DNA of 64,000 nt from Nocardia rosealba. Lineage in GTDB: Bacteria; Actinomycetota; Actinomycetes; Mycobacteriales; Mycobacteriaceae. Under the pieces are notes generated by a model. That model saw only the letters and a list, made by a program, of their open reading frames with translations, was not told the origin of the DNA and did not search any database. Both the position numbers and the translations under genes were made by a program. The stretch spans positions 930,001 to 994,000 of the forward strand of contig NZ_JAIWNA010000002.1 of NCBI RefSeq assembly GCF_020216065.1, in the 5' to 3' direction. Below are positions 42,179 to 52,185 of the stretch, one piece after another. Numbering within the stretch: the stretch's first letter is position 1; each line of letters begins with the position of its first letter.

Positions 42179-42192
42179 CTGTCGGCGAGGTG

Positions 42193-42885
42193 ATGATGAC
42201 GAGCACAACCCCCAGCTACGCCCAGTACTGTCCCATTTCGCGTGCCCTCGACGTGCTCGGTGAACGTTGGTCGCTGCTCATCGCCCGCGACCTGTTCCTC
42301 GGCACCACCCGATTCAACGATCTGGCCCGCGGCTTGCCCGGCCTGTCGCGCAGCCTGCTGGCCAAACGGCTGCGCCAGTTCGAACGCGCGGGTCTGGTCG
42401 ACAAGCTCGGCACCGAGTACGTGCTCACCGAGGCGGGTCGGGATCTGGAACCGATCCTGTTCGGCCTCGGCGAGTGGGGTGCGCGCTGGACCTTCGGCGA
42501 ACCGCGCCACGGCGAGCGCGACGCGGCCCTGCTCGTGTGGTGGATGCACAACCGTCTCGACACCACGCAGCTGCCGGGTCGCCGTCAGGTGCTCGCGGTC
42601 CGGTTCACCGACGATCCGCGCCGGTTCTGGATCGTGGTCGAGGGCGGTGCGGCGTCGGTGTGCGAGACGGATCCGGGGTATCCGGTCGATGTCACGATCA
42701 GCGCCGACGTGGCGGGTTTGTACGAGGTGTGGCTCGGTCGGTTGCCGCTGGCACATGCCCAGCACACCGGACGGGTGCGGTTCCTCGGCCCGCTCGCGGT
42801 AACTCGCCGGATGCCCGATGTACTGCGATTGAGCCCGGTCGCCGGGTACGTGCGCGCGACCGCCCAGCAGGCCCGAGCCTCCTGA
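42193..42885 (+). CDS. HxlR-family regulator with C-terminal ligand domain
   Basis: A 230-residue protein. Residues 10-95 are the HxlR winged helix (YCPISRALDVLGERWSLLIARDLFLGTTRFNDLARGLPGLSR). Residues 100-230 are an extra domain resembling SCP2/sterol-carrier modules found in some HxlR proteins (YPVDVTISADVAGLYEVWLGR). The C-terminal part may sense a lipid-like ligand. Starts at GTG 42190, ATG 42193 or ATG 42196 are nearly equivalent. It likely regulates the divergent acyl-CoA dehydrogenase-like gene through the dyads at 42141-42178. Confidence 0.9.
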   Translation: MMTSTTPSYAQYCPISRALDVLGERWSLLIARDLFLGTTRFNDLARGLPGLSRSLLAKRLRQFERAGLVDKLGTEYVLTEAGRDLEPILFGLGEWGARWTFGEPRHGERDAALLVWWMHNRLDTTQLPGRRQVLAVRFTDDPRRFWIVVEGGAASVCETDPGYPVDVTISADVAGLYEVWLGRLPLAHAQHTGRVRFLGPLAVTRRMPDVLRLSPVAGYVRATAQQARAS

Positions 42886-42985
42886 AACCGGACTTATTAC
42901 GCAAAACCGAACAAAACGTGTCTGTTATCACTCCGTGGCCCATCGTGTTGGCAACGGCCGTGACCACAACGTTATTGTTCGAGTC

Positions 42986-43219
42986 ATGGTACGTACCGGA
43001 GCAGAGCAGACAGAACCGGACGAACCGAATGTTCCTCTCCCCCAGCAGCATCCGGCACGTCTCGAACTAGTCGGCGATACCGACACCCCCGAACCCGCGG
43101 CATCGGCGGACGACGGGTTCCCTCGCCTCGGCGACACCAGCTTCCTCACCGGCGCGGCCAAGCACCGCCTCGCCGCGTTCATCCACACCAAGCTCGCCGA
43201 ACTCGAGGAACTGCCCTGA
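42986..43219 (+). CDS. Small acidic protein of unknown function
   Basis: A 77-residue open frame from ATG 42986. The N-terminal two thirds are acidic and Pro-rich and probably disordered. The C-terminal segment GAAKHRLAAFIHTKLAELEELP is a plausible amphipathic helix. I do not recognise it. It ends 60 bases before a tyrosine recombinase gene in the same direction and may be its partner. A longer frame from 42935 exists but its extra residues look random. Confidence 0.5.
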   Translation: MVRTGAEQTEPDEPNVPLPQQHPARLELVGDTDTPEPAASADDGFPRLGDTSFLTGAAKHRLAAFIHTKLAELEELP

Positions 43220-43279
43220 CCCGGATTAAGCTGGGCGCGCCGTAGATCAGCGGCGACGACGCGGGCGAGGAGGGCTGCG

Positions 43280-44473
43280 GTGAGCGAGGCGGTCGTGCTA
43301 CCCGAACGGGTCCGCACCGAACTACGCCGCGGGGTCCGTAGCGTCCTGATCGACACCGCCGCACTACGGCTCGTCGGTGAACGTTTCGACGACGACCAAG
43401 CGGGCGCGCTGCGCCGCTATCTCGAGGCGTCGCAGTCGGCCAACACGCTGCGCGCCTACCGCACCGACTGGATCGCGTGGGCGGGCTGGTGCGCGGGCGA
43501 ACACCGCCAGGCGCTGCCCGCCGACCCCCTGGACGTGGCGGTGTATCTGGCCGCGGCCGCCGACGCCCGCCGCGACAACGGCACGTGGGCGTTCAGCCCC
43601 GCCACCCTCGACCGCAAATCCGCCGCTATCGCCGCCGTGCACGCGGCCAACGGTTTGCCGTCCCCGACGAGGTCCGACGTCGTGCGCCTCACCCTGCGTG
43701 GCATCCGGCGCACCCGCCGCACCCCACCGACCCGCAAACGCCCGGTCCTGCTGCACACCCTCGAACAGCTCCTCGCCGAACTCCCCGCCCCCGGCTGGCC
43801 GACCGAACCGGCCCGCCGCCGCGACGCCCTCGCCCTGCTGGTGGGTTTCGCCGGTGCCCTGCGGCGCAGCGAACTGGCCGCCCTGCGCATCGGCGATGTC
43901 CAGGTACGCACCGATCACCACACCGGTGAACCACTGCTGATCGTGCACCTGCCGACCACCAAAACCGACCCGACCGGCGCGAGCGAACAGCGTGTCGCCC
44001 TGCCACGCGGCAAACACCCGCACACCTGCCCCGTCTGCGCCTTCGCCGACTGGGTTCAGCTCCTCGAAAACCATTCCAACACAGCGGATCTTCGCGCTTG
44101 GGTCACCGCGAACCCGATCACCGACACCACCATCCACCGCTGCCACGGCTTCACCGGAACCACCCTGAGCAGCGACCCCCACCGCCCCTTGTTCCCCACT
44201 GTCAACCGACACGGCACCATCTCCCCCACCGCCCTGTCCGGCCGAGCCGTCGCCGAACTGGTCAAACGCTACGCCGCCCGCGCAGGCCTCGACCCCGACC
44301 TGTTCTCCGGCCACTCCCTACGCGCCGGTTTCGCCACCCAAGCAGCCCTCGGCGGCGCCAGCGATCGCGAAATCATGCGCCAGGGCCGCTGGTCCAACCC
44401 CCGCACCGTCCACGGCTACATCCGCACCGCCAACCCCCTCGAAGACAACGCCGTCACCAAACTCGGCCTCTGA
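43280..44473 (+). CDS. Tyrosine recombinase/integrase
   Basis: A 397-residue tyrosine recombinase. The N-terminal SAM-like DNA-binding domain includes SANTLRAYRTDWIAWAGWC. The catalytic residues are Arg195 (AGALRRSEL), His345 and Arg348 (SGHSLRAGFAT), Trp371 and the nucleophile Tyr380 (NPRTVHGYIR). A CPVC pair (250-253) lies in an insert between the two catalytic boxes. GTG 43280 follows GAGGAGG. No tRNA, direct repeats or transposition genes are next to it, so it may be a stand-alone or relic integrase rather than part of an intact element. Confidence 0.9.
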   Translation: MSEAVVLPERVRTELRRGVRSVLIDTAALRLVGERFDDDQAGALRRYLEASQSANTLRAYRTDWIAWAGWCAGEHRQALPADPLDVAVYLAAAADARRDNGTWAFSPATLDRKSAAIAAVHAANGLPSPTRSDVVRLTLRGIRRTRRTPPTRKRPVLLHTLEQLLAELPAPGWPTEPARRRDALALLVGFAGALRRSELAALRIGDVQVRTDHHTGEPLLIVHLPTTKTDPTGASEQRVALPRGKHPHTCPVCAFADWVQLLENHSNTADLRAWVTANPITDTTIHRCHGFTGTTLSSDPHRPLFPTVNRHGTISPTALSGRAVAELVKRYAARAGLDPDLFSGHSLRAGFATQAALGGASDREIMRQGRWSNPRTVHGYIRTANPLEDNAVTKLGL

Positions 44474-44603
44474 CACGCGGCGGTTCGCGGGGTCGCGTTC
44501 TCCTCGATCGTGCCGTGGTGCCCGCCGTCGGATGCTTCGGTTCGGGACCGAATGCGGCAGGAGGTTCGCGTCGGCGCCGCTCACGACAACGGCGGGGTCT
44601 TCG

Positions 44604-44963
44604 TCATCGTGCGGCGGTGGCACCCGCGGCCAGTATGGCAAGGAGATCGTCAGGGATCGGCATGGGCGTGAAGGGGCCGACATCGGACCTACCGTTGTTG
44701 CCGAGCGGCGCACGGCCGGTCGCGGACGCGATGCCGCCGAACGCGAGTCGGAGCACCTGGCCGACGACTTCATGACGGTCGCGGCAGCGGATAGCGAGTC
44801 GGAGCATCTCCCAATGTGCGCGAGTGTGCGGCCATGCCCACTCCTGCGAAAGGATGTGTGCCCGTTCGAGCGCGTGCCACATCTCGTCGACATCAGTGGT
44901 CACGCGTGCGCGGTCCAGTTCGGCTTCGAACGCGGATCGGACGCCGGCGGGCATGGGGGACAT
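44604..44963 (-). CDS. DUF3703 family protein
   Basis: A 119-residue protein of the DUF3703 family. The core is RSAFEAELDRARVTTDVDEMWHALERAHILSQEWAWPHTRAHWEML, then RCRDRHEVVGQVLRLAFGGIASATGRAPLGNNGRSDV. Conserved His residues suggest metal or heme-like ligand binding, but nothing is established. ATG 44963 has a GGAGG ribosome site. It is about 70 bases downstream of an AraC-type gene on the same strand. Confidence 0.87.
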   Translation of the reverse strand: MSPMPAGVRSAFEAELDRARVTTDVDEMWHALERAHILSQEWAWPHTRAHWEMLRLAIRCRDRHEVVGQVLRLAFGGIASATGRAPLGNNGRSDVGPFTPMPIPDDLLAILAAGATAAR

Positions 44964-45034
44964 GGGACCTCCTGGGTTGTCGTGTCTCCCCACAGCGTTG
45001 CAGGGGATGCCGGGCGCCCGCTTGAACAAAGCTG

Positions 45035-46033
<999 letters not shown>

Positions 46034-46057
46034 CACCCAGAACGATGGGCAAACCCC

Positions 46058-47419
46058 TCAACGCCCGGTATGCAACGAGAAGTACTCCGACTGCCGCGGT
46101 GGCTGGGCGGCGGTGGCCAGGATTCGTGCCACGTCGTCGATGCCGTCGCGCAGTGGCGCCACGGTCACGCGCACCGCCTGCGGCTGACCCGCCTCCTCAC
46201 CCACCATGAACGGACCACCCGGCGCCACCCGAATACCGTTGGCCGCCAGGTGAACCAGCGCGGAGCGTTCATCTGCCACCGGCACCCAGGCATTGAGCCC
46301 GTCCCCCTCGGCGACCACCACTCCGTGCTTGCTCAAAGCATCCGTGAGCGCGCGGCGCCGATCGGCGTAATCCGTCCGCGCTTGCGACACAGTGCGATTC
46401 GCGGTGTCGTCACGCAGGAGTTCGTACAGCAGACGTTGCAGGATGCGCGGTGTCCAGCCGGGGCCGAGCATGCGGGTGGCGACGATGCGGTCGATCACCT
46501 CCTCGGGGCCCGAGAGGGCGGCGATGCGCAGGTCGGGGCCGTGGGATTTGGAGAAACTTCGCACATGCAGCACCTGGTCGGGCAACCAGCGGCCGAGGCT
46601 GATGTCGGGGGCGGCGACGATCGCACCGGAATGGTCGTCCTCGACGACCATGCACCGATGCTCGCTGCGACCGAGGATCTTGGCGAGTGTCTCTGCCCGC
46701 TCGGCGGTCATGGACGCACCGGTCGGATTCTGGGCGCGTGGCTGCAGGACGGCGGCGGCGGGTGCGAGGGCGAGGGCACGTGCCAATTCGTCCGGCAGCA
46801 CACCGTTTTCGTCCATCGCCACCGGGACGGCCTGCACACCGATGGTGTCGAGGTAGTCGAGGAAATGCGGGAAGGTCGGGTTCTCGACGATCACCCGATC
46901 ACCGAAGCGCACCACCGCGGCCAGGCTGCGCGCCACCGCGTCCATCGCCCCGTCGACGACGGTCAACCCACCCGACCCCGTCGGCCAGTCGGCCTGCAGC
47001 AGCCGACCGAGCTCGGGAACCACCGGTGGCTGGTGGTAGTCGGTGCTCTCGGCGCGCGAGGCCACCTGCGCGAGAAGCGATCCGATCTCGGGGAGCAGGG
47101 CGGGATCCGGCGTGCCGAGCGACAGATCCAGGCGCGCGGACTCGGCCCCACCGGTCATCCCACCCGCACGCGTCGGGGCAGCGCGCGGCACCCCGGTGAC
47201 GAAGGTTCCGCTGCGCCCCTTGGAAACAACCAGCCCGGCCTGAGCCAGCGCCCGCCACCCGTGGCTCACGGTCGCCGGACTCACTCCTAGCTGTGCGGAC
47301 AGTTCGCGCACCGTGGGGAGCCGATCACCCGGGCGCAGCTCGCCACTGGTGATGAGCCGGGCGATCGCCCCGGCGATCCCGGCGGGCGTCGGATCATCGA
47401 TCCGGATCTTCTTGTCCAC
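46058..47419 (-). CDS. MocR/PdxR-type GntR regulator with aminotransferase domain
   Basis: A 453-residue MocR protein. The GntR winged helix is at residues 8-76 (RPGDRLPTVRELSAQLGVSPATVSHGWRALAQ). A class I aminotransferase fold follows, with AQNPTGAS, VVEDDHSG and the PLP lysine at 291 (SFSKSHGPDLR). MocR regulators use PLP with an amino-compound effector. GTG 47419 follows GAGGGAAAA; the longer frame from 47512 crosses the operator. It is divergent from the pyrimidine catabolic operon, so it is the likely regulator, perhaps responding to beta-alanine. That effector is inference. Confidence 0.92.
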   Translation of the reverse strand: MDKKIRIDDPTPAGIAGAIARLITSGELRPGDRLPTVRELSAQLGVSPATVSHGWRALAQAGLVVSKGRSGTFVTGVPRAAPTRAGGMTGGAESARLDLSLGTPDPALLPEIGSLLAQVASRAESTDYHQPPVVPELGRLLQADWPTGSGGLTVVDGAMDAVARSLAAVVRFGDRVIVENPTFPHFLDYLDTIGVQAVPVAMDENGVLPDELARALALAPAAAVLQPRAQNPTGASMTAERAETLAKILGRSEHRCMVVEDDHSGAIVAAPDISLGRWLPDQVLHVRSFSKSHGPDLRIAALSGPEEVIDRIVATRMLGPGWTPRILQRLLYELLRDDTANRTVSQARTDYADRRRALTDALSKHGVVVAEGDGLNAWVPVADERSALVHLAANGIRVAPGGPFMVGEEAGQPQAVRVTVAPLRDGIDDVARILATAAQPPRQSEYFSLHTGR

Positions 47420-47462
47420 TTTTCCCTCGCCGTCGGCCCCTCGAGATTTACACTTCCCGGCA

Positions 47463-47512
47463 TTGGGTGAAACATTCAAGAAATGTTTAGTGCTGACGAT
47501 AACATAACCCAA
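47463..47512. promoter_or_regulatory. MocR operator region between divergent genes
   Basis: AAACATT-CAAGA-AATGTTT (47470-47488) is a perfect 7-bp dyad. It is enclosed by an outer inverted pair, TTGGGT (47463-47468) and ACCCAA (47507-47512). The block lies between the MocR GTG (47419) and the ureidopropionase GTG (47535), where an AGGAG ribosome site precedes the latter. Confidence 0.65.
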
Positions 47513-47534
47513 ATCCTAGGCAGGAGATCGACCG

Positions 47535-48383
47535 GTGACGATCATCAAAGCAGCCATCACACAGGCCACCTGGACCGGCGACAAAGAATCGATGCTCGCC
47601 AAACATGAGAAGTTCGTCGAGCAGGCAGCCGCCGAAGGCGTTCAGGTGATCTGCTTCCAGGAACTGTTCTACGGGCCGTATTTCGGCAATGTGCAGGACA
47701 AGAAGTACTACGAATACGCCGAATCGGTGCCGGGCCCCACCACCGAACGGTTCGCCGCCCTGGCGCGCGAACACAACATCGTGATCGTGCTGCCGGTGTA
47801 CGAGGAAGACCAGCCAGGTGTCCTCTACAACACCGCCGCCGTGATCGACGCCGACGGCACCTACCTGGGCAAATACCGCAAGCACCACATCCCCCACCTG
47901 CCCAGTTTCTGGGAGAAGTTCTACTTCCGCCCCGGCAACCTCGGCTACCCGGTGTTCGACACCGCCGTCGGCAAGATCGGCGTCTACATCTGCTACGACC
48001 GCCACTTCCCCGAAGGCTGGCGCGCCCTCGGCCTGGCAGGCGCCGAACTCGTCTTCAACCCCTCGGCGACCAAACCCGGCCTGTCCAACCGGCTCTGGGA
48101 ACTCGAACAGCCGGCCGCGGCGGCCGCCAATCAGTACTTCATCGCCGCCAACAACCGGATCGGCACCGAGAGCGACGAATTCGGCGACGACGCGGTGACC
48201 TTCTACGGCAGCTCCTACTTCGTCGACCCGCGCGGCAATTTCGTCGGCGAGGTCGCTTCCACCGGCACCGAGGAACTGGTGATCCGCGAGATCGACCTCG
48301 CCGTGGTGCGCGAGGTGCGTGGCGACTGGCAGTTCTACCGCGACCGCCGCCCCGACTCCTACTCCTCGATCGTGGCGCCCTGA
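47535..48383 (+). CDS. Beta-ureidopropionase (nitrilase superfamily)
   Basis: A 282-residue C-N hydrolase. The catalytic triad is Glu43 (CFQELFYG), Lys116 (KYRKHHIPH) and Cys153 (YICYDRHFPEGWR), with EGWR typical of N-carbamoyl-beta-alanine amidohydrolases. It hydrolyses N-carbamoyl-beta-alanine (or the aminoisobutyrate form) to the beta-amino acid, CO2 and ammonia, the third step of reductive pyrimidine breakdown. GTG 47535 heads an operon followed by dihydropyrimidinase after 16 bases. The MocR regulator is divergent. Confidence 0.93.
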   Translation: MTIIKAAITQATWTGDKESMLAKHEKFVEQAAAEGVQVICFQELFYGPYFGNVQDKKYYEYAESVPGPTTERFAALAREHNIVIVLPVYEEDQPGVLYNTAAVIDADGTYLGKYRKHHIPHLPSFWEKFYFRPGNLGYPVFDTAVGKIGVYICYDRHFPEGWRALGLAGAELVFNPSATKPGLSNRLWELEQPAAAAANQYFIAANNRIGTESDEFGDDAVTFYGSSYFVDPRGNFVGEVASTGTEELVIREIDLAVVREVRGDWQFYRDRRPDSYSSIVAP

Positions 48384-48399
48384 GCCGGAAAGGATCACC

Positions 48400-49821
48400 G
48401 TGGCAACAACATTGATTACCGGCGGCACCGTCGTCTCGGCGACCGGGCGCGGCGCGGCCGATGTGCTCATCGACGGTGAACGCATCGTCGCCCTTCTCGA
48501 ACCCGGCAGCACCGTCCTCGGCGCGAATCTGACGGAAACGGTCGACCGCGTGATCGACGCGACCGGCAAGTACGTCATCCCCGGCGGCATCGACGCCCAC
48601 ACCCACATGTCGATGCCCTTCGGCGGTACCACCGCCGCCGACACCTTCGAAACCGGCACCCGCGCCGCCGCCTGGGGCGGGACGACCACCATCATCGACT
48701 TCGCCGTCCAGAAATTCGGGGAGCGAGTCCAGGACAGCCTGCAGACCTGGCACGACATGGCCGCGGGCGAATGCGCGATCGACTACTCGTTCCACCAGAT
48801 CATCGGCGACGTCAACGACGAATCCCTGCGAGCCATGCGCGAACTGCCCGGCGAGGGCATCAGCAGCTTCAAACTGTTCATGGCCTACCCCGGCGTGTTC
48901 TACAGCGACGACGCCCAGATCCTGCGCGCCATGCAGACCGGCGCCGATACCGGCCTGCTCACCATGATGCACGCCGAGAACGGGCCGGCGATCGACGTGC
49001 TCGTCGGCCAGCTGCTCGCCCAGGGCAAGACCGACCCCTATTACCACGGCATCGCCCGCGCCTGGGAACTCGAGGAAGAGGCCACTCACCGGGCGATCAT
49101 GCTCGCCAAACTCACCGGCGCGCCGCTGTATGTGGTGCACGTGTCGGCCAAGCAGGCCGTCGCCCAGCTCGCGACCGCCCGCGATCGCGGCCAGAACGTC
49201 TTCGGCGAGACCTGCCCGCAGTACCTGTACCTGTCGCTGGAGGACCAGCTGGGCGCGCCGGGTTTCGAGGGCGCCAAATGGGTGTGCTCCACGCCGCTGC
49301 GTTCCAAGCACGACCACCACCAGGACGAAGCGTGGCAGGCGTTGCGCACCAACGACCTGCAGATGGTGTCCACCGACCACTGCCCCTTCTGCATGAAGGG
49401 CCAGAAGGATATGGGCATCGGCGACTTCTCCAAGATTCCCAACGGCATCGGCTCTGTCGAACACCGCATGGATCTCATGTACCAGGGTGTGGTCGACGGC
49501 AAGATCAGCCTCGAACGCTGGGTGGAGATCACCGCGACCACCCCCGCGCGGATGTTCGGTCTCTACGGCCGTAAGGGCGTCCTGGCCCCCGGCGCCGAGG
49601 CCGACGTGGTGATCTACGACCCCAACGGCCACACCTCCATCGGCGTCGACGCCACCCACCACATGAACATGGACCACTCCGCCTGGGAGGGCTACGAGAT
49701 CGACGGCCACGTCGACACCGTGCTCTCCCGAGGCAAGGTCGTCGTCGACGACAACACCTACCTCGGCCGCAAAGGCGACGGACGTTTCGTCCGCCGCGAC
49801 CCCTGTCAATACCTCATCTAG
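48400..49821 (+). CDS. hydA: Dihydropyrimidinase
   Basis: A 473-residue cyclic amidohydrolase. The binuclear zinc site is His67-x-His69 (GGIDAHTHMSMP), with a carboxylated Lys158 (SSFKLFMAYP), His in MMHAENG and VVHVSAKQA, and Asp in STDHCPF. It opens dihydrouracil and dihydrothymine to N-carbamoyl-beta-amino acids in the cytosol. GTG 48400 follows GGAAAGGA. It lies 16 bases after beta-ureidopropionase and 9 bases before the luciferase-like oxidoreductase, in operon order that fits one pathway. Confidence 0.94.
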   Translation: MATTLITGGTVVSATGRGAADVLIDGERIVALLEPGSTVLGANLTETVDRVIDATGKYVIPGGIDAHTHMSMPFGGTTAADTFETGTRAAAWGGTTTIIDFAVQKFGERVQDSLQTWHDMAAGECAIDYSFHQIIGDVNDESLRAMRELPGEGISSFKLFMAYPGVFYSDDAQILRAMQTGADTGLLTMMHAENGPAIDVLVGQLLAQGKTDPYYHGIARAWELEEEATHRAIMLAKLTGAPLYVVHVSAKQAVAQLATARDRGQNVFGETCPQYLYLSLEDQLGAPGFEGAKWVCSTPLRSKHDHHQDEAWQALRTNDLQMVSTDHCPFCMKGQKDMGIGDFSKIPNGIGSVEHRMDLMYQGVVDGKISLERWVEITATTPARMFGLYGRKGVLAPGAEADVVIYDPNGHTSIGVDATHHMNMDHSAWEGYEIDGHVDTVLSRGKVVVDDNTYLGRKGDGRFVRRDPCQYLI

Positions 49822-49830
49822 GGAGCCACC

Positions 49831-50856
49831 ATGCAATTCGGAGCGGTCCTGCAGTGCGACCCGCCTGCGGCGCGCACGGTGCACCTGGCCAAACTCGCCG
49901 AAGCACACGGCTTCAGCCACCTGTGGACCTTCGACTCCCACATCCTTTGGCAGGAACCGTACGTGCTCTACAGCCAGATCCTCAACGAGACCAAACGCAT
50001 CACCGTCGGCCCGATGGTCACCAACCCCGCCACCCGCGATTGGACGGTCACCGCCTCCACCTACGCCACCCTCAACGAGGCCTACGGCAACCGCACCATC
50101 TGCGGGATCGGCCGCGGCGACTCGGCGGTCCGGGTCGGCGGCGGCAAACCGACCACCCTGGCGACCCTGCGCGAATCCGTCCGCGTCGTCAAGGAACTCG
50201 CCAACTCCCGCCCGGTCGAGGTCGACGGACGCGTTCTGCAATTCCCGTGGAGCACGGGCTCGACGCTCGACGTGTGGGTCGCGGCCTACGGGCCCAAAGC
50301 TCTCCAGCTCACCGGTGAGGTCGCCGACGGGTTCATCCTCCAGCTCGCCGATCTCGACATCGCCGAGTGGATGATCCGTACCGTCAAGGACGCGGCCGCC
50401 GCAGCCGGGCGCGACCCCGACGCGGTCAAGATCTGCGTGGCCGCACCCATGTACATCGGCACCGACTGGGCACACATGCGCGACCAGTGCCGCTGGTTCG
50501 GCGGCATGGTCGGCAACCACGTCGCCGACATCGTCACCCGCTACGGCGAAACCGGTTCCGTCCCACCGGCATTGACCGACTACATCGCCGGTCGCGAAGG
50601 CTACGACTACAACCAGCACGGCCGAGCGGGCAACACCCACGCCGCCTTCGTCACCGACGACATCGTCGACAGGTTCTGTGTCCTGGGCACCGCCGAGGAC
50701 CACCTGAAGAAGCTGCAGCGCCTCGCCGAACTCGGTGTCGACCAGTTCGCGGGCTATCTCCAACACGACAACAAGGAGGAGACCATGCGCGTCTACGGCG
50801 AAACCGTCATCCCCGGCATGACCAAACACATCACCGCGATGAAGGCGGCATCATGA
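49831..50856 (+). CDS. Luciferase-like, F420-dependent-type oxidoreductase
   Basis: A 341-residue LLM-class (bacterial luciferase-like) oxidoreductase, of the kind known as TIGR03842 that occurs beside dihydropyrimidinase genes. VGPMVTNPATRDWTVTASTYATLNE, GIGRGDSAVRVGG and VWVAAYGPKALQLTGEVADGFIL are family landmarks for the TIM-barrel and cofactor pocket. The cofactor is probably F420, but the sequence does not prove that. It sits in the middle of the pyrimidine catabolic operon with no other redox enzyme for the first step, so it may reduce uracil or thymine. That is inference. Its stop overlaps the aminotransferase ATG (50853-50856). Confidence 0.9.
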   Translation: MQFGAVLQCDPPAARTVHLAKLAEAHGFSHLWTFDSHILWQEPYVLYSQILNETKRITVGPMVTNPATRDWTVTASTYATLNEAYGNRTICGIGRGDSAVRVGGGKPTTLATLRESVRVVKELANSRPVEVDGRVLQFPWSTGSTLDVWVAAYGPKALQLTGEVADGFILQLADLDIAEWMIRTVKDAAAAAGRDPDAVKICVAAPMYIGTDWAHMRDQCRWFGGMVGNHVADIVTRYGETGSVPPALTDYIAGREGYDYNQHGRAGNTHAAFVTDDIVDRFCVLGTAEDHLKKLQRLAELGVDQFAGYLQHDNKEETMRVYGETVIPGMTKHITAMKAAS

Positions 50857-52169
50857 CCGCCGCCGACACCGCGACCGACCTCGACGCCCTGGCCTACCGG
50901 CTCGACCGCGACCACGTCTTCCACTCCTGGTCCGCGCAGGCCGCGCTGCAACCACTCGTCATCGCGGGCGGACGCGGCTGCACGCTCTGGGACCACGCCG
51001 GCCGCGAATACCTCGACTTGTCCAGCCAGCTCGTCAATGTCAATATCGGCCACCAGCACCCGGCCGTCACCCGAGCGATCGCCGAGCAGGCAGCCCAACT
51101 CGCCACCATCTCCCCCGCCACCGCCAACCTCGCCAGAGGACGAGCGGCACAGCGCATCTCAGCGCTCGCACCGGACGGCTTCGACAAGGTGTTCTTCACC
51201 AACGGCGGCGCCGACGCCATCGAGAACGCCATCCGGATGGCCCGCCTGCACACCGGCCGCGACAAGGTGCTCTCCACCTACCGCTCCTACCACGGCAACA
51301 CCGGCGCCGCCGTCGTCGCCACCGGCGACTGGCGGCGCGTACCCAACGAATTCGCCCGCGGGCACGTCCACTTCTTCGGCCCCTACCTGTACCGCAGCGA
51401 ATTCTGGTCCGCGACAGCCGAACAGGAATGCGAACGCGCACTGCACCACCTGGAACGGGTGATCCAGTGCGAAGGCCCCGCCTCCATCGCGGCCATCCTG
51501 CTCGAAAGCGTCCCCGGTACCGCCGGTGTGCTCATCCCACCACCGGGCTACCTCGCTGGTGTGCGTGAGCTCGCCGACCGCTACGGCATCCTGCTCATCC
51601 TCGACGAAGTGATGGCAGGCTTCGGCCGCACCGGCGCCTGGTTCGCGTTCTCCCGCCACGATGTCGTCCCCGATCTCATCACCTTCGCCAAGGGCGTGAA
51701 CTCCGGTTACGTCCCGGTCGGCGGCGTCATCATTTCCGACCCCGTGGCACACACCTTCGACGACACCGTGTTCCCCGGCGGCCTCACCTACAGCGGCCAC
51801 CCTCTGGCCGCCGCCTCCATCGTCGCCGCACTCGACGCCATGGAATCCGAAGGCATCGTCGCCAACGCCGAGCGCGTCGGCCGCGAAACCCTCGGCCCCG
51901 CACTACGAGCCCTCGCCGACGACTTCCCCGTCATCGGCGAAGTACGCGGCGAAGGCGTGTTCTGGGCCCTCGAACTCGTCACCGACCCGCACACCCGAAC
52001 TCCCGTCCCCGCCGCGACCATGGGCAAGCTCAAAACCAGTCTGCTCGAGCGCGGCGTGCTCCCGTTCATCGCCGACAACCGCCTGCACGTGGTGCCGCCC
52101 TGCGTCATCACCGACGCCGAGGCCACGGCGGGCGTCGCCGCGATTCGTGACGTACTCGCCGGACTCTGA
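50853..52169 (+). CDS. Class III omega-aminotransferase
   Basis: A 438-residue PLP-dependent class III aminotransferase. The fold marker is FFTNGGADAIENAIRMARLHTGR. YHGNTGAA, LILDEVMAGFGRTG with the PLP-ring Asp, and the Schiff-base Lys280 in TFAKGVNSGYVPVGG are present. In this operon it most likely converts beta-alanine and beta-aminoisobutyrate to malonate and methylmalonate semialdehydes. It overlaps the preceding oxidoreductase gene by four bases (ATGA) and is followed after 16 bases by the dehydrogenase that uses those semialdehydes. Confidence 0.93.
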   Translation: MTAADTATDLDALAYRLDRDHVFHSWSAQAALQPLVIAGGRGCTLWDHAGREYLDLSSQLVNVNIGHQHPAVTRAIAEQAAQLATISPATANLARGRAAQRISALAPDGFDKVFFTNGGADAIENAIRMARLHTGRDKVLSTYRSYHGNTGAAVVATGDWRRVPNEFARGHVHFFGPYLYRSEFWSATAEQECERALHHLERVIQCEGPASIAAILLESVPGTAGVLIPPPGYLAGVRELADRYGILLILDEVMAGFGRTGAWFAFSRHDVVPDLITFAKGVNSGYVPVGGVIISDPVAHTFDDTVFPGGLTYSGHPLAAASIVAALDAMESEGIVANAERVGRETLGPALRALADDFPVIGEVRGEGVFWALELVTDPHTRTPVPAATMGKLKTSLLERGVLPFIADNRLHVVPPCVITDAEATAGVAAIRDVLAGL

Positions 52170-52185
52170 AGACAAGGAAACGACC

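Noticed and set aside
48139..50829. 896-codon open frame on the minus strand
   Set aside because: It lies antisense to dihydropyrimidinase and the LLM oxidoreductase; its composition (Asp/Val/Gly/His) is the usual mirror of GC-rich codons, with no domain.
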